From: Leptolyngbya iicbica LK
Lineage (GTDB): Bacteria; Cyanobacteriota; Cyanobacteriia; Phormidesmidales; Phormidesmidaceae
Length of the DNA stretch: 64,000 bases
NCBI RefSeq assembly: GCF_004212215.1
Contig: NZ_QVFV01000006.1
Span: 1 to 64,000 of the forward strand
Direction of reading: 5' to 3'
Part shown: positions 55,318 to 64,000 of the stretch, piece by piece
Layout of the letters: the number at the start of each line of letters is the position of its first letter
How positions within the stretch are numbered: position 1 is the first letter of the stretch
Notes under the pieces: model-generated
Databases searched by the model: none
What the model saw: the letters and a program-made list of their open reading frames with translations, nothing else
Told to the model about the DNA's origin: nothing
Program-made: the position numbers and the translations under genes

Positions 55318-57090
55318 TTACAACAGCACTTCTTCGAGTTTGTGTTGCTCCCAGAGTTGTTGGTAGAGACCGGGCTGGCGGACGAGTTCGTCGTGGGTGC
55401 CGATTTGGGCGATGCGGCCTTGATCCATCACCATGATGCGATCGCTCAACGCCGCCACCCCCATCTGGTGAGAGATAAAGAGCACCGTCTGGTTTTGGGT
55501 GCCGGTTTTCAGGTTGTTGAGGATGTCGGTGGCGGTTTGATTGTCAACGCTGGAAAGGGCGTCGTCGAGCACAACCACCGGGGCCTCGATCATCAGGGCA
55601 CGAGCGAGGGCCGATCGCTGCCGTTGTCCGCCGGAGAGGGTGATGCCCCGTTCGCCGACAATCGTGTCGTATCGCTTCGGAAAGTTGTCGATTTCCGGCG
55701 CAATTTGGGCCAGTTTGGCGGCGTGCTGCACTTCCGGCAATTCTGCCAGCGGCTCACCATAGCGGATGTTGTTGTTGATGGTGGAGCTGAACAGGAAGCT
55801 CTCTTGGGGCACGTAGGCGATCGCTTTCCGCAAGTCCGCTAGGGGAATGTCGGTAATATCCTGACCATCGAGGAAGATTTGTCCGGGGGCAATATCCAGC
55901 AGGCGCGGCAGCGCATTCGCCAGGGTCGATTTGCCGGAACCAATGGGGCCGACGATCGCCACCGTTTCGCCGGGTTGAATGGTGAAGGAAACGCCGTTAA
56001 GGGCCGGAGCTTTGCTGTCGGGGTAGGCAAAGGTGAGGTCACGGGCCGACAGTTGCCCGCGAATGGTGTCACTGGGCACTGCCTGGACAGAGGGCGCATC
56101 GACGATTTTGGGCTGGCTGGTGAGAATCGCCTCGACGCGATCGATACTGACCTCGCCCCGTTGGTAGGCCGTGATGGTAAAGCCGAGCAGCGCCGTAGGA
56201 AAGACCAACCGTTCCACATAGAGCACCATGGCGACAAAGTCCCCGACGGACAGGGCACCATCCGCGATCGCCCCCGCCCCCGTCGCCAAAATCAGCAGCA
56301 GGCTAATGCTCGCTAGTCCGCCCAAGAGGGGAAACAGGGTGTTGCGGGTGCGGGCTAGGGTCAGGTTGGCATCCAGCAAATTGTCATTGAGTTCCGCAAA
56401 GGCGCGGCGTTCGTTCTCTTCCTGAGCGTAGATTTTGATCAGAGAAATGCCGCTCAGGTCTTCTTGAATCAGCTCGCTGAGGCGAGAAGTGGATTGCTGT
56501 ACGCGGAGCTGTTGGTTGCGGAGGCGATCGCTAAACAGCCGCACCAAAATCAGCATGACGGGATAGACCACCAGCGCCACCACCGTCAGCCGCACACTCA
56601 GAGACAGCATCACCGGCACCGTGAACGCGTAGGCAAATAGGGTGTTCACCAAACTCAGCACGGCAAAGCCCAACAGGCGGCGAATATTATCCACATCGCT
56701 GGTGGCGCGACTGATCAGTTCGCCAATGGTGTTGGTGGCGAAATAGCTCGGCTCCATGCCCAGCAAATGCTCAAAAATGCGCTGTTTGAGGTCAAACTCG
56801 ACCTGTCGTCCCACGCCAAAAATCAGGATGCGCGACGCCATGCGAATTACCCACATGATCGACGCCAGCACCAGCACCACGACCGCATAATACGTGATGC
56901 GATTAAAGCTAAAAGTTACCTGCAATTCGTCAATGCCGTCGCGAATCAGCAGGGGAATGCGCACGCCGACTAGATTGACCAGCATCAATGCAACAACGCC
57001 CAGCGCCACCCGCTGCCAATGGGGTCGCAGATATTCTCCAAGCTTTTTCAGATGCCAATTGCCCTGAGAGGACTGTTGCGATCGCGCCAT
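55318..57090 (-). CDS. ABC exporter, fused permease and ATPase
   Basis: 590 residues from the ATG at 57090; the TTG at 57108 is an unlikely start. The N-terminal exporter permease has six helices (VALGVVALMLVNLVGVRIPL; ITYYAVVVLVLASIMWVIRM; and so on) and the EISRATSDVDNIR-type coupling region (ELISRATSDVDNI). The ATPase has Walker A GPIGSGKSTLANAL, the Q-loop YVPQES, the signature LSGGQRQR and Walker B VVVLDDALSSVD. It acts as a dimer, like MdlB/MsbA-type exporters of lipids or drugs. Substrate unknown. Single gene, divergent from the DUF2079 gene. Confidence 0.93.
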   Translation of the reverse strand: MARSQQSSQGNWHLKKLGEYLRPHWQRVALGVVALMLVNLVGVRIPLLIRDGIDELQVTFSFNRITYYAVVVLVLASIMWVIRMASRILIFGVGRQVEFDLKQRIFEHLLGMEPSYFATNTIGELISRATSDVDNIRRLLGFAVLSLVNTLFAYAFTVPVMLSLSVRLTVVALVVYPVMLILVRLFSDRLRNQQLRVQQSTSRLSELIQEDLSGISLIKIYAQEENERRAFAELNDNLLDANLTLARTRNTLFPLLGGLASISLLLILATGAGAIADGALSVGDFVAMVLYVERLVFPTALLGFTITAYQRGEVSIDRVEAILTSQPKIVDAPSVQAVPSDTIRGQLSARDLTFAYPDSKAPALNGVSFTIQPGETVAIVGPIGSGKSTLANALPRLLDIAPGQIFLDGQDITDIPLADLRKAIAYVPQESFLFSSTINNNIRYGEPLAELPEVQHAAKLAQIAPEIDNFPKRYDTIVGERGITLSGGQRQRSALARALMIEAPVVVLDDALSSVDNQTATDILNNLKTGTQNQTVLFISHQMGVAALSDRIMVMDQGRIAQIGTHDELVRQPGLYQQLWEQHKLEEVLL

Positions 57091-57241
57091 GCTGCTGCCA
57101 AATTTCAACCTTTCTCATCCTAGACGACAAGGCTGAGGTTCCTGGGGGCGATCGCCGTCGCCAAATCATGCTGAGTGAGGCAAACAGGCGGTATTCTACG
57201 GTGCAGTAGAGTTTTAAAACTGGCAGGGCGGGGCTCGCAAG

Positions 57242-58888
57242 ATGCTATTGAGTTGGCGCAAGGAAGCAGATTTGAGGCGAGTGGTCGCGATTGCGGCGGC
57301 TTTCTTTTTGGTCATCGCCGGGCTCCTGCTCCATCGCTATTTCACCTACTACGCCTCCTACGACCAGGGCATCTTTAACCAGGTGTTTTGGAACAACGCC
57401 CACGGCAACTTCTTTCAGAGCACCCTGTCATCGCAATTATCGACGGACGTGATTCACGCTGGGGAATTGCCCCGAGTGGACTATCGCCGTTTAGGACAAC
57501 ACTTCACCCCGGCGCTGCTGTTTTGGTGGCCGATTTACCGACTGTTTCCATCGCCGGTGACGTTGTCCGTGTTGCAAGCCGCCTTTGCGGCGATCGCGGG
57601 ACTCCTCCTCTACTTTCTCGCCCGCAAGCATTTAGAACATCGCCTGTCGCTGGCAATCATGGTGAGCTTTTATGGGGGGATCGCCGTCCTCAATCCCTAC
57701 CTCGCTAACTTTCACGATTTGGGCCAGATTCCCCTCTTTATGTTTGGCCTGTTATTGGCGATGGAATATCGCCGCTGGGCCATCTTCGGGCTGCTGTGTC
57801 TAGCCATTTTGGCCGTGCGCGAAGATAGCGCCATTCCCCTCTTTGGGGTCGGAGCGTATCTGCTGGCCAGTCGCCGCCATCCGGGGATCGGGGCCGGGGT
57901 CTGTACCCTCAGCGTGGGCTATTTTGTGCTGGTCACCAATGTCTTCATGCCCATCTTCTCCGACGACATTTCCAAACGATTCATGATTGAGGAGTTTGGT
58001 CAATATATCGACAGCGAAGAGGCATCCACGTTGGAAGTCTTGTGGGCCATGGTGAGTCAGCCCGGACTGCTCTTGCGAGAACTGGTGACGCCGCTGGATG
58101 GCACGTTGGAATATCTGGTCGGACACTGGCTTCCTTTGGCCTTCATCCCTGCGCTGTCGCCGACCACCTGGCTGATGTCTGGCCCCCCGCTGCTCAAAAT
58201 GACCTTGACGGAAAGCAACTCAGGTCTCAATACCAGCATTCGCTATGCCCTGAATGTGGTGCCCGGCATGTTTTACGGGGCGATTATTTGGTGGCGAGGG
58301 CAGGGGTTTCGACGGTTTGGGCGATCGCTAGAACAAGTAACACCGCGATCGCCCGCCCGCAACTTCCGCCGCTTTTGGCGATTCTGCCTCATCATTTCGC
58401 TGATCCTGGTGCCGTTTACCAACCCCAGTCGCACCTTTTCCTTCGCTCTGCCCGACTCCTATCAACCCCTGGTCTACGTGCCCTTGCCGCAACAGTGGCA
58501 ACGCGCGGGGGAAATTCATCAGCTATTGGCGCAGATTCCCCGTGAGGCCAGCGTTACAGCATCCACTTACATCGTGCCTCACCTATCAGGACGACGGGCC
58601 ATTTTGCGCATGCCCCGAATTGAATATTTGAACGATGCAGGAACGGCAGAAACGGTGCAGTTCATCGCTGTTGACTTGGGGCGACTGCGGCGCTATCAAG
58701 TGGCCTTTGGCAGCGATCGCGATCGCTACAACACCTTTGTGCCCGTGATCAATAACCTGATCGAGAGCGGTCAATATGGCTTGATTGATGCCCGTAACGG
58801 TTTAGTCTTATTGGAACGAGGTCAGCCATCCAATCCCACCGCCCTGACTGACTGGCAAACCTTCTTGAGCATCAGTTCGACAGAATAA
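57242..58888 (+). CDS. DUF2079 multi-spanning membrane protein
   Basis: 548 residues with about eleven hydrophobic segments. The DUF2079 features are FTYYASYDQGIFNQVFWN (residues ~33-50), GQHFTPALLFWWPIYRLFPS and YLANFHDLGQIPL. REDSAI is a conserved acidic loop. The architecture resembles GT-C-fold glycosyltransferases (first loop with an acidic residue), to which this family has been related, but the activity is not established. The C-terminal ~150 residues are soluble. Role possibly in surface glycan synthesis. Confidence 0.9.
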   Translation: MLLSWRKEADLRRVVAIAAAFFLVIAGLLLHRYFTYYASYDQGIFNQVFWNNAHGNFFQSTLSSQLSTDVIHAGELPRVDYRRLGQHFTPALLFWWPIYRLFPSPVTLSVLQAAFAAIAGLLLYFLARKHLEHRLSLAIMVSFYGGIAVLNPYLANFHDLGQIPLFMFGLLLAMEYRRWAIFGLLCLAILAVREDSAIPLFGVGAYLLASRRHPGIGAGVCTLSVGYFVLVTNVFMPIFSDDISKRFMIEEFGQYIDSEEASTLEVLWAMVSQPGLLLRELVTPLDGTLEYLVGHWLPLAFIPALSPTTWLMSGPPLLKMTLTESNSGLNTSIRYALNVVPGMFYGAIIWWRGQGFRRFGRSLEQVTPRSPARNFRRFWRFCLIISLILVPFTNPSRTFSFALPDSYQPLVYVPLPQQWQRAGEIHQLLAQIPREASVTASTYIVPHLSGRRAILRMPRIEYLNDAGTAETVQFIAVDLGRLRRYQVAFGSDRDRYNTFVPVINNLIESGQYGLIDARNGLVLLERGQPSNPTALTDWQTFLSISSTE

Positions 58889-59023
58889 TGCCGAAGCAGC
58901 AGGTCAAGCTATCTTCGGTTTTCCTGATGGCTAGCTGTTGCTGGCAATGCTCAACGCACGTCACTGCCCTGCGATCAATGAACTACCCGCAGCAAATAAG
59001 CTAAGTATTTGATGTCAAACAAA

Positions 59024-59096
59024 TGCCAGGAGGCGGGCTTGAACCGCCGACACGAGGATTTTCAGTCCTCTGCTCTACCAGCTGAGCTATCCCGGC
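59024..59096 (-). tRNA. tRNA-Phe (GAA)
   Basis: The 73-nt gene read on the minus strand begins GCCGGGATAGCTCAGCTGGT. It has an acceptor stem pairing with TCCTGGC, the anticodon loop CTGAAAA (anticodon GAA) closed by GAGGA/TCCTC, and the T-loop GTTCAAGCC. The discriminator is A and the CCA is not encoded. Confidence 0.97.
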
Positions 59097-59254
59097 TTGA
59101 GCGCAAAACTTGAGCGCTTGATTAAGATAACAGACCCATTGAACCAACAGCAAGCGTTTTTTCGAAAATTGGCGAATTTGCGAGGACGTTGGTGATCGCT
59201 AGCATTGCCCACCTCAGAGCACACCTAGCTTATGCACCCCCGGGGCAACTGCTA

Positions 59255-59707
59255 CTAGTCGATAGGGCGTAGACGTGCGACTTTAAGCAGAAATTCGCCT
59301 GAACCCTGGCCGGCATAGGAACGCACTCGCACCGTATAGGTCCCAGATTCGGTGATGCGGGCAAAGAGTAGAGAATTGGTGGTGCCGTCGGGGCCATCGT
59401 CATTCTCACCCACGGTGGTGCCATCGGGACCGAGCAGGGTAATCAAAGTGTCGAACTCTTCAGAAATCAAGTCGATCGCGACTTGGTCTCCATCTTCTAG
59501 CCGCACGGTGTAATCTCGGGCAAAGCCGCCCACCCCAGTCGGAATGTCGTTATCAGACAAGGTATCGGTGATTTCTCGATTGCTAGGCAGGGGAATAGGG
59601 CTATAAACCGAGTTCTGGGCCTGGGCTTTAACAGCGGTGAGGCCAAGGGTGCAGGCTACGGCGAGCGGCATCCATGCCCATGAACTAGCGGAGCGCGATA
59701 ACTTCAT
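59255..59707 (-). CDS. Exported protein with a pre-peptidase C-terminal (PPC) domain
   Basis: 150 residues. Signal peptide 1-~31 (WMPLAVACTLGLTAVKAQAQ). The remaining ~115 residues form one PPC-type beta sandwich: FARDYTVRLEDGDQVAIDL, FDTLITLLGPDGTTVGENDD, LLFARITESGTYTVRVRSY. PPC domains usually accompany secreted enzymes; here the domain stands alone, so it is probably a binding or structural protein. It is next to tRNA-Phe on the same strand. Confidence 0.9.
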   Translation of the reverse strand: MKLSRSASSWAWMPLAVACTLGLTAVKAQAQNSVYSPIPLPSNREITDTLSDNDIPTGVGGFARDYTVRLEDGDQVAIDLISEEFDTLITLLGPDGTTVGENDDGPDGTTNSLLFARITESGTYTVRVRSYAGQGSGEFLLKVARLRPID

Positions 59708-59801
59708 AGATTTCTATTGCGGGAAGATTTCCTGTGTCATTATGGCTCAGCTTTGTGAGAATGCAGCCCTAACGCGACAAGCTGATCACATTTGCAACAC
59801 T

Positions 59802-60050
59802 TTATCGCGGCACATCGGGCTTGTAGTAATCATCTTTGGTGGGCGTTTGCGAGCCCCCGTCGGGATTGATGCAGCCAGGTTTATCGACATATTTACAAAC
59901 TCTGGCCCAGAGGCGAGCGCGGGTGCCCGGAGGTCCGGCGGAAAATTGGACGCGATCGCCCCCCACCACACCGACTAAGATTTTGACGCCACAGACCGGA
60001 CAGGTTTGAGTTTCCATGAGGTCATTGCGAGAACTCGACTTGTCCATCAT
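59802..60050 (-). CDS. Small zinc-ribbon-like protein
   Basis: 82 residues. TCPVCGVKILVGVVGGDRV contains a CxxC pair, and CKYVDKPGC offers a second pair of cysteines, so a zinc ribbon is likely. FSAGPPGTRARLWARVC is a distinctive conserved-looking stretch I have seen in cyanobacterial hypothetical proteins. Starts at 60050, 60047 and 60017 are possible (the last gives METQTCPVCG). Function unknown. Confidence 0.7.
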   Translation of the reverse strand: MMDKSSSRNDLMETQTCPVCGVKILVGVVGGDRVQFSAGPPGTRARLWARVCKYVDKPGCINPDGGSQTPTKDDYYKPDVPR

Positions 60051-60070
60051 CTCAATAATTGGGTGCTTTC

Positions 60071-60113
60071 GGGCATGACAAACAGCTCGCCCAGCGCCCT
60101 GTTTGTCATGCCC
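60071..60113. repeat. Perfect 15-bp inverted repeat, probable transcript end
   Basis: GGGCATGACAAACAG (60071-60085) and CTGTTTGTCATGCCC (60099-60113), loop 13. It lies 7 bases downstream of the fructosamine kinase-like gene. No T-run follows, so termination would be atypical. Confidence 0.7.
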
Positions 60114-60119
60114 TAGTCG

Positions 60120-60980
60120 TCAGCGCAACAAACGATCCATCATGCTCTGCGCCTGAGAGCCATAGCCCCCGCCAAACAGGTTGAAGTGATTGATGATGTG
60201 ATACAGGTTGTAAAGAATTTTGCGCGTCTCGTACCCTGGCTCTAGGGGATAGGTGGCGTTGTAACCGTCATAAAAGGGTTGGGGAAAGCGGCCAAATAGC
60301 TCCGACATGGCGATATCCACTTCGCGATCGCCGTAATAAGTCGCTGGGTCCAAAATCACCGGGGTGCCGTCAACAGTCACGGAAGCGTTGCCCGACCACA
60401 AATCCCCATGCACGAGGGAGGGTTCAGGCGTGTGGCCTGCCAAGAGTGAAGGCACCGCTGCCATCAGTTCCTCCTGTCGCCGAAAGTTGCCGCGCCGATT
60501 GGCGAGTTGAAACTGATAGCGCAGCCGATGTTCGACATAAAATTCGACCCAGTCGTCTGTCCAGGGATTTTTTTGGGGTGTGTCGCCGATAGTGTTGTCA
60601 CGCTGCCAGCCAAACCCGCGATCGCTCGTTACGCGGTGCATGGCGGCCAAATCTTGCCCCATTTGATACCACGAGTCGCGACTGCTATTGCCCAGCGGCA
60701 AATACTCCATCACGATGTAGCACGAGCCCTCGGCGGTGCCCCAACAAATTGGCTTCGGCACTCGAATGGTCTGCGTTTCCGCCATTTCCCGCAGGCCCAA
60801 CGCCTCCGCTTCAAACATGGCATATTGGCTTGCCTGATTCAGCTTGAGGAAATAGTCGCGATCGCCATCCGTAATCCGAAAGGTCTGATTAATGCTGCCG
60901 CCACCCACGCTGCGGCGGTCTTGCAAGTCAAACGACTGACCCGTCGCGCGGGCAATGTCTTGGGCAATCAGGTTCCACAT
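60120..60980 (-). CDS. Fructosamine kinase family protein
   Basis: 286 residues from the ATG at 60980; the TTG at 60995 is an alternative. The fold is the aminoglycoside-phosphotransferase type: SVGGGSINQTFRI (nucleotide loop), YFLKLNQ (Lys), the catalytic VHGDLWSGN near residue 190 and the metal Asp in ILDPATYYGDREVDIAMSEL. The family phosphorylates sugars on glycated amines, leading to deglycation; the bacterial substrate is often ribulosamine or erythrulosamine. No neighbours suggest a pathway. Confidence 0.93.
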   Translation of the reverse strand: MWNLIAQDIARATGQSFDLQDRRSVGGGSINQTFRITDGDRDYFLKLNQASQYAMFEAEALGLREMAETQTIRVPKPICWGTAEGSCYIVMEYLPLGNSSRDSWYQMGQDLAAMHRVTSDRGFGWQRDNTIGDTPQKNPWTDDWVEFYVEHRLRYQFQLANRRGNFRRQEELMAAVPSLLAGHTPEPSLVHGDLWSGNASVTVDGTPVILDPATYYGDREVDIAMSELFGRFPQPFYDGYNATYPLEPGYETRKILYNLYHIINHFNLFGGGYGSQAQSMMDRLLR

Positions 60981-61132
60981 AGGCAAAATCGGCAAATCGA
61001 ACGACAGTGAGGTTAACCCTAAAAGTTTTGTATCCTGCTTTAGTGCAGCATCGACTCGGACCTTGAGTCAAATCTCAATCCCGTCTTCACCAGACGATGC
61101 CTTGTCTAGCCAATTCTTGCGGTACCCGCGTG

Positions 61133-61753
61133 ATGTCCTCTTCTTTGCCCAAATCGTCCATATCGGCTGAATGGTTGGGCCGCCCCGCTCCGGTCGTGGC
61201 TCCAGATCTGGTCGGTTGCACCCTCGTGCGCCAGTTTGCCGATGGCAGTCAATATCGCGGCCTGATCGTGGAAACCGAAGCCTACGCCCCCGATGACCCG
61301 GCTTGTCATGCCTATCGTCGCCGCACCGCCCGCAATGAAGTGATGTTTGGGCCACCGGGGAGCTGTTATGTCTACCTCATCTATGGCATGTACCACTGCA
61401 TCAATGTGGTGACTGACGCCGACACCGTGCCCAGTGCCGTGCTCATTCGGGCCCTCGACCTCGATCGCGTGCCCCTCTGGATTGACGAGAAACAGCGCCA
61501 AAAGCCCCGTCGCATCGCCGCTGGCCCAGGCAAGTTATGTCGGGCTCTGCACATTGACCGCACCCTCAACGGCATTCACTTAACGGGCGGCCATCCCCTC
61601 TGGCTAGAACCGCGATCGCCCCACTGGGTTGAACAATTTGCCCAGGGGCACCATCAACTGGTGCAAACCACCCGCATCGGTCTCACTCAGGGCGTCGAGA
61701 TTCCCTGGCGCTGGTATCTGGCCGATTGTCCCGCCGTTTCTAAAAAGGGATAA
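61133..61753 (+). CDS. 3-methyladenine DNA glycosylase (AAG/MPG type)
   Basis: 206 residues from the ATG at 61133; the ATG at 61097 would add 12. It removes alkylated purines in base-excision repair. [10 protein letters not shown] carries the catalytic Glu. [36 protein letters not shown] and [17 protein letters not shown] are the family signatures, with the intercalating Tyr in this region. Length is normal for bacterial MPG. It is divergent from the fructosamine kinase-like gene. Confidence 0.94.
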   Translation: MSSSLPKSSISAEWLGRPAPVVAPDLVGCTLVRQFADGSQYRGLIVETEAYAPDDPACHAYRRRTARNEVMFGPPGSCYVYLIYGMYHCINVVTDADTVPSAVLIRALDLDRVPLWIDEKQRQKPRRIAAGPGKLCRALHIDRTLNGIHLTGGHPLWLEPRSPHWVEQFAQGHHQLVQTTRIGLTQGVEIPWRWYLADCPAVSKKG

Positions 61754-61902
61754 CCATGACCTCCAACCAGGGGTTGATGATCTCAAACTTCAGTCTTCAC
61801 ACAGCAGTCTTATAAGTCGGCAATTACTCACTTTACGACCGCTGCAATCGCCCGGTAGGTTAGCACTAATCCTCACAACAGTTCCTCACACAGTTTGAAT
61901 TT

Positions 61903-62811
61903 ATGACGCAGTTTGCCGCTGGAGCGCCCGAAGTTTTGTGGCCGTTGGTGCAACAGACCACCACGCAAGCCTTGGCCAGTGGAGCACTCATGCCGATCGC
62001 AACGCATACTCATACCCTGGCCGATGGCGGCATTCCCTTTATGGTGCGGGTGGTCGATAGCCTGGCCCGGAAAGCAAAGCACGACCAAGCCCAGCGCGAT
62101 CGCCCAGCGCGTCAGCCCGCTAATCCCTTTTTGCCCTACGAACCGGCCTTATTTGTGGCCGATTTGTCGCCTACCCACGTTTGCCTGCTCAACAAATTCA
62201 ACGTGGTGGATCATCATCTGCTCGTCATCACTCGCGACTATGTTGCTCAGCAAACCTGGCTCACTCTTGAAGATTTTGTCGCCTGGGCGCGCTGCATCCA
62301 AGAGATTGATGGACTGGGCTTTTACAACAGTGGGCCGATCGCGGGGGCGAGCCAACACCATAAGCATCTGCAACTGGTGCCCTTTCAAGAGGACGACAGC
62401 GCCGCCACCTTGCCGATCGCTCAAATCATGCCCCCGCCAGGCTCCGCGATCGACCCCACACGCCTGCCAACTCTGCCCTTCCACCACCGTTGGCAGCCAC
62501 TCCATCTCGACTGGCAACAAGATCATCGCAGCTTAGGCCAGCAGTTGCTCTCGACCTATCGCCAGTTACTGGCCACCCTGGGCTTGACGCTGACTACCCC
62601 GCAACCGGAGCAGTCCTATAATCTGCTGCTGACCCGCAACTGGATGCTGGTGGTAGGGCGATCGCACCCCGGCTACGACGGCATTGGCGTCAATAGCCTG
62701 GGCTACGCTGGCTGGCTATTGGTCAAGACCCCCGCCGAGCTGGAAAAACTGAGCCAGATTGGCCCCCTCAACCTGTTAACCAAAGTGGGCATCCCCGTTA
62801 CCGAGCCCTAG
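61903..62811 (+). CDS. Ap4A phosphorylase / ATP adenylyltransferase-like protein
   Basis: 302 residues. The N-terminal domain resembles DUF4922 and the C-terminal part is the ATP adenylyltransferase type of the HIT superfamily. The catalytic HxHxQ-like motif is seen in GASQHHKHLQLVPFQ near residue 150. NPFLPYEPALFVADLSPTH and HHLLVITRDYVAQQ match the APA1/APA2 group, which cleaves diadenosine tetraphosphate with phosphate. Full length. Probably controls Ap4A levels in stress. Confidence 0.92.
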   Translation: MTQFAAGAPEVLWPLVQQTTTQALASGALMPIATHTHTLADGGIPFMVRVVDSLARKAKHDQAQRDRPARQPANPFLPYEPALFVADLSPTHVCLLNKFNVVDHHLLVITRDYVAQQTWLTLEDFVAWARCIQEIDGLGFYNSGPIAGASQHHKHLQLVPFQEDDSAATLPIAQIMPPPGSAIDPTRLPTLPFHHRWQPLHLDWQQDHRSLGQQLLSTYRQLLATLGLTLTTPQPEQSYNLLLTRNWMLVVGRSHPGYDGIGVNSLGYAGWLLVKTPAELEKLSQIGPLNLLTKVGIPVTEP

Positions 62812-62897
62812 TCAATAAACTAATTTTTTTGACGGTTCGGGGTGAACGGTTTTGTTCCTTGCTGCAGCAGATAATAAGCGAAATCTCCAAATAAAAA

Positions 62898-62919
62898 GCC
62901 GACTCCGCAAGAAGTCGGC
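62898..62919 (+). terminator. Hairpin after the Ap4A phosphorylase-like gene
   Basis: A 7-bp stem, GCCGACT (62898-62904) with AGTCGGC (62913-62919), has an 8-base loop. It is preceded by an A-run and followed by CTTAAAAG, a weak T-tract. It lies 87 bases after the gene; efficiency is uncertain. Confidence 0.5.
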
Positions 62920-63154
62920 CTTAAAAGAATATAGTTGCTCTCTCAAGTGGGAGGAAACGACGTCTCTCAAAACGTCCATGAAGCGGTGTTTCCCGATTCA
63001 TCTCTCTCACCAAAAAGCATTGTATCAAGCCACACAGTTTTTTTGTCATAAAACTTCAGGATTTTCGCGAGATTGTCTTAGGGACCCTAAAGACAATCAT
63101 GGTTTTTAGGTCGTTTTATCTGATATATGCTCATGAAACCCTGACAGCGATCCG
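62920..63154. other. AT-rich intergenic region between convergent genes
   Basis: No gene supported. An almost palindromic GTCTTAGGGACCCTAAAGAC (63073-63092) lies near the RqcH gene end. An open frame across 62852-63109 has no protein-like features. Confidence 0.35.
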
Positions 63155-64000
63155 TTAGGGTGCGGTTAAAACTGGCTCCGACGAGGCCGAATTTTCTAAA
63201 AGTTGAGGTTCGAGTTTAGTCGGCTGGCCCCACAACACGGTTTCGTGGGTATAGGTCACCATACCCGGCAGGGCACCCTTTGGCTTAAACACATATCTCG
63301 GTTGAGTAAATACGACGGGCACTTGGTCGGCCTGCTGGGCGCGACTGTAGTAGGCTGCCACATCAGCGGTGAACTGGAGATCTTCATCCGTGGGCACTTG
63401 TCCCGCATCTAAGCGCAACAGCACATGACTGCCGGGAATCTCTTGGGTATGAAACCAGAGATCGTAATCGGTGGCCGCTTTCGAAATCAGCAAATCATTC
63501 TGGCGGTTGTTGCGGCCCACCCAAACCTCCAAATTGCCGGGAGTCTGAAACTTGCGCACATTTAAAGCGTCCTTGCTGGCTGCAGTACCGGGTCGATAGG
63601 TCGGGTCTTCCAGATAAGTTTGCTGAATGAGTTCGTCGCGAATCTCTTGCAGCGCGATCAAATCGGGTTCGGCCTCGTATTGCTCCAGACGTTGCACCGC
63701 TGCGTCCACCTGATCAAGATAGGCAATTTCTGCCCGTACGGCCTGCAACAGGGGGGTAATGGCTTGGCGCGATCGCTTCAATTTTTGATGCTGCTTATAA
63801 ATGGCCTGCGCATTCTGGATGGCATTTTTCTCGGGATCGAGGGCGATCGTCACCGTTTCCCCCGTTTCAAAATCCGCCAGCGCCATGGACTGCATACCCG
63901 GTTGCCACTGGTAGTTGTAAGCCATCAGCAGATCCGCCTGCTGACGATAGTCATCCGCTTGATCCGCCTTGTCTAACCGCTCGGCAAAGGTCGTTTCCTT
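63155..64000 (-). CDS. RqcH/NFACT family protein, 3' part (runs off the right edge)
   Basis: The frame is open from 64000 to the stop at 63155 (281 residues visible); an internal ATG at 63925 is not the real start. A coiled-coil (YKQHQKLKRSRQAITPLLQA, then YLDQVDAAVQRLEQYEAEP) is followed by the NFACT-R domain with KFQTPGNLEVWVGRNNRQND, DLWFHTQEIPGSHVLLR and FVFKPKGALPGMV-like RYVFKPKGALPGMVTY. RqcH binds split 50S subunits and adds alanine tails to stalled chains; cyanobacterial members are often annotated as fibronectin-binding. The N-terminal NFACT-N domain is outside the window. Confidence 0.93.
   Translation of the reverse strand, partial: KETTFAERLDKADQADDYRQQADLLMAYNYQWQPGMQSMALADFETGETVTIALDPEKNAIQNAQAIYKQHQKLKRSRQAITPLLQAVRAEIAYLDQVDAAVQRLEQYEAEPDLIALQEIRDELIQQTYLEDPTYRPGTAASKDALNVRKFQTPGNLEVWVGRNNRQNDLLISKAATDYDLWFHTQEIPGSHVLLRLDAGQVPTDEDLQFTADVAAYYSRAQQADQVPVVFTQPRYVFKPKGALPGMVTYTHETVLWGQPTKLEPQLLENSASSEPVLTAP

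Noticed and set aside
62852-63109. Plus-strand frame of 85 codons
   Set aside because: It includes the terminator hairpin and a palindromic AT-rich stretch and has no protein-like pattern.
1-64000. HIP1 octamers (GCGATCGC) spread across the window
   Set aside because: Abundant HIP1 is a known general feature of cyanobacterial genomes; it is used here only as evidence for the host group.
1-64000. CRISPR arrays, prophage genes, toxin-antitoxin or restriction systems
   Set aside because: I looked for regularly spaced repeats and for the corresponding protein families and found none. The repeats present are dispersed, not clustered.

Overview
The window is chromosomal DNA from a cyanobacterium. 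Photosystem genes settle this: psaF, psaJ and psaL lie together at about 19.3-20.6 kb, and the first 27 codons of psbD (D2 protein) run off the left edge. The HIP1 octamer GCGATCGC recurs throughout, inside and outside genes. An hpsA-hpsB-hpsC-hpsD cluster (38.9-46.6 kb) points to a filamentous organism that makes motile filaments and exports polysaccharide. I cannot name the genus. Gene content is mostly core chromosome; I see no prophage, CRISPR array or complete insertion sequence.

Layout. 0-1 kb: psbD 5' end, then a long leader or intergenic stretch with a candidate small RNA on the minus strand. 1-16 kb: purL, a large surface-type DUF4347 protein, a HAS-barrel protein, gmd, a DUF2996 protein, argS, a RodZ-like protein, a CopA/PacS-type copper ATPase, an ABC ATPase and a DUF4864 protein. 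16-25 kb: cupin, pentapeptide lipoprotein, XRE regulator, tsaD divergent from psaF-psaJ-psaL, guaD, a MIF-family tautomerase and dnaX. 25-34 kb: a bilin-type GAF-GGDEF-EAL protein, an 830-residue unknown exported protein, a second pentapeptide protein and folP. 34-38.6 kb: a divergent pair of exported proteins that share a domain, rpmF, two small conserved-looking genes and an ABC ATPase. 38.9-46.6 kb: hpsABCD. 46.6-64 kb: two short conserved genes, ttcA, a BtuF-like protein, a heme-sensor/HAMP protein convergent with an adenylate cyclase-protein kinase fusion, a PhnD-like lipoprotein, an ABC exporter, a DUF2079 protein, tRNA-Phe, a PPC-domain protein, a fructosamine kinase-like protein, a 3-methyladenine glycosylase, an Ap4A phosphorylase-like protein and the 3' part of an RqcH/NFACT gene.

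Several real genes are very short and easy to miss: psaJ (41 aa), rpmF (59 aa), a 49-aa membrane protein at 37.4 kb and the psbD fragment.

The most interesting signals are in the non-coding DNA. (1) A dispersed repeat of about 200 bp with three successive hairpins occurs seven times. One copy carries a 163-bp foldback MITE flanked by an 8-bp target duplication, and one copy supplies the last codons and stop of the GGDEF/EAL gene. (2) A second repeat family has three copies, each exactly 63 bp. (3) Two CRP-type palindromes are present. One is perfect and lies upstream of the GGDEF/EAL gene. The other is 9/10 and lies about 60 bp upstream of a candidate ~75-nt small RNA with its own promoter and terminator. 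The same window encodes a class III adenylate cyclase fused to a protein kinase. (4) A fragment resembling a cobalamin riboswitch core follows the BtuF-like gene.
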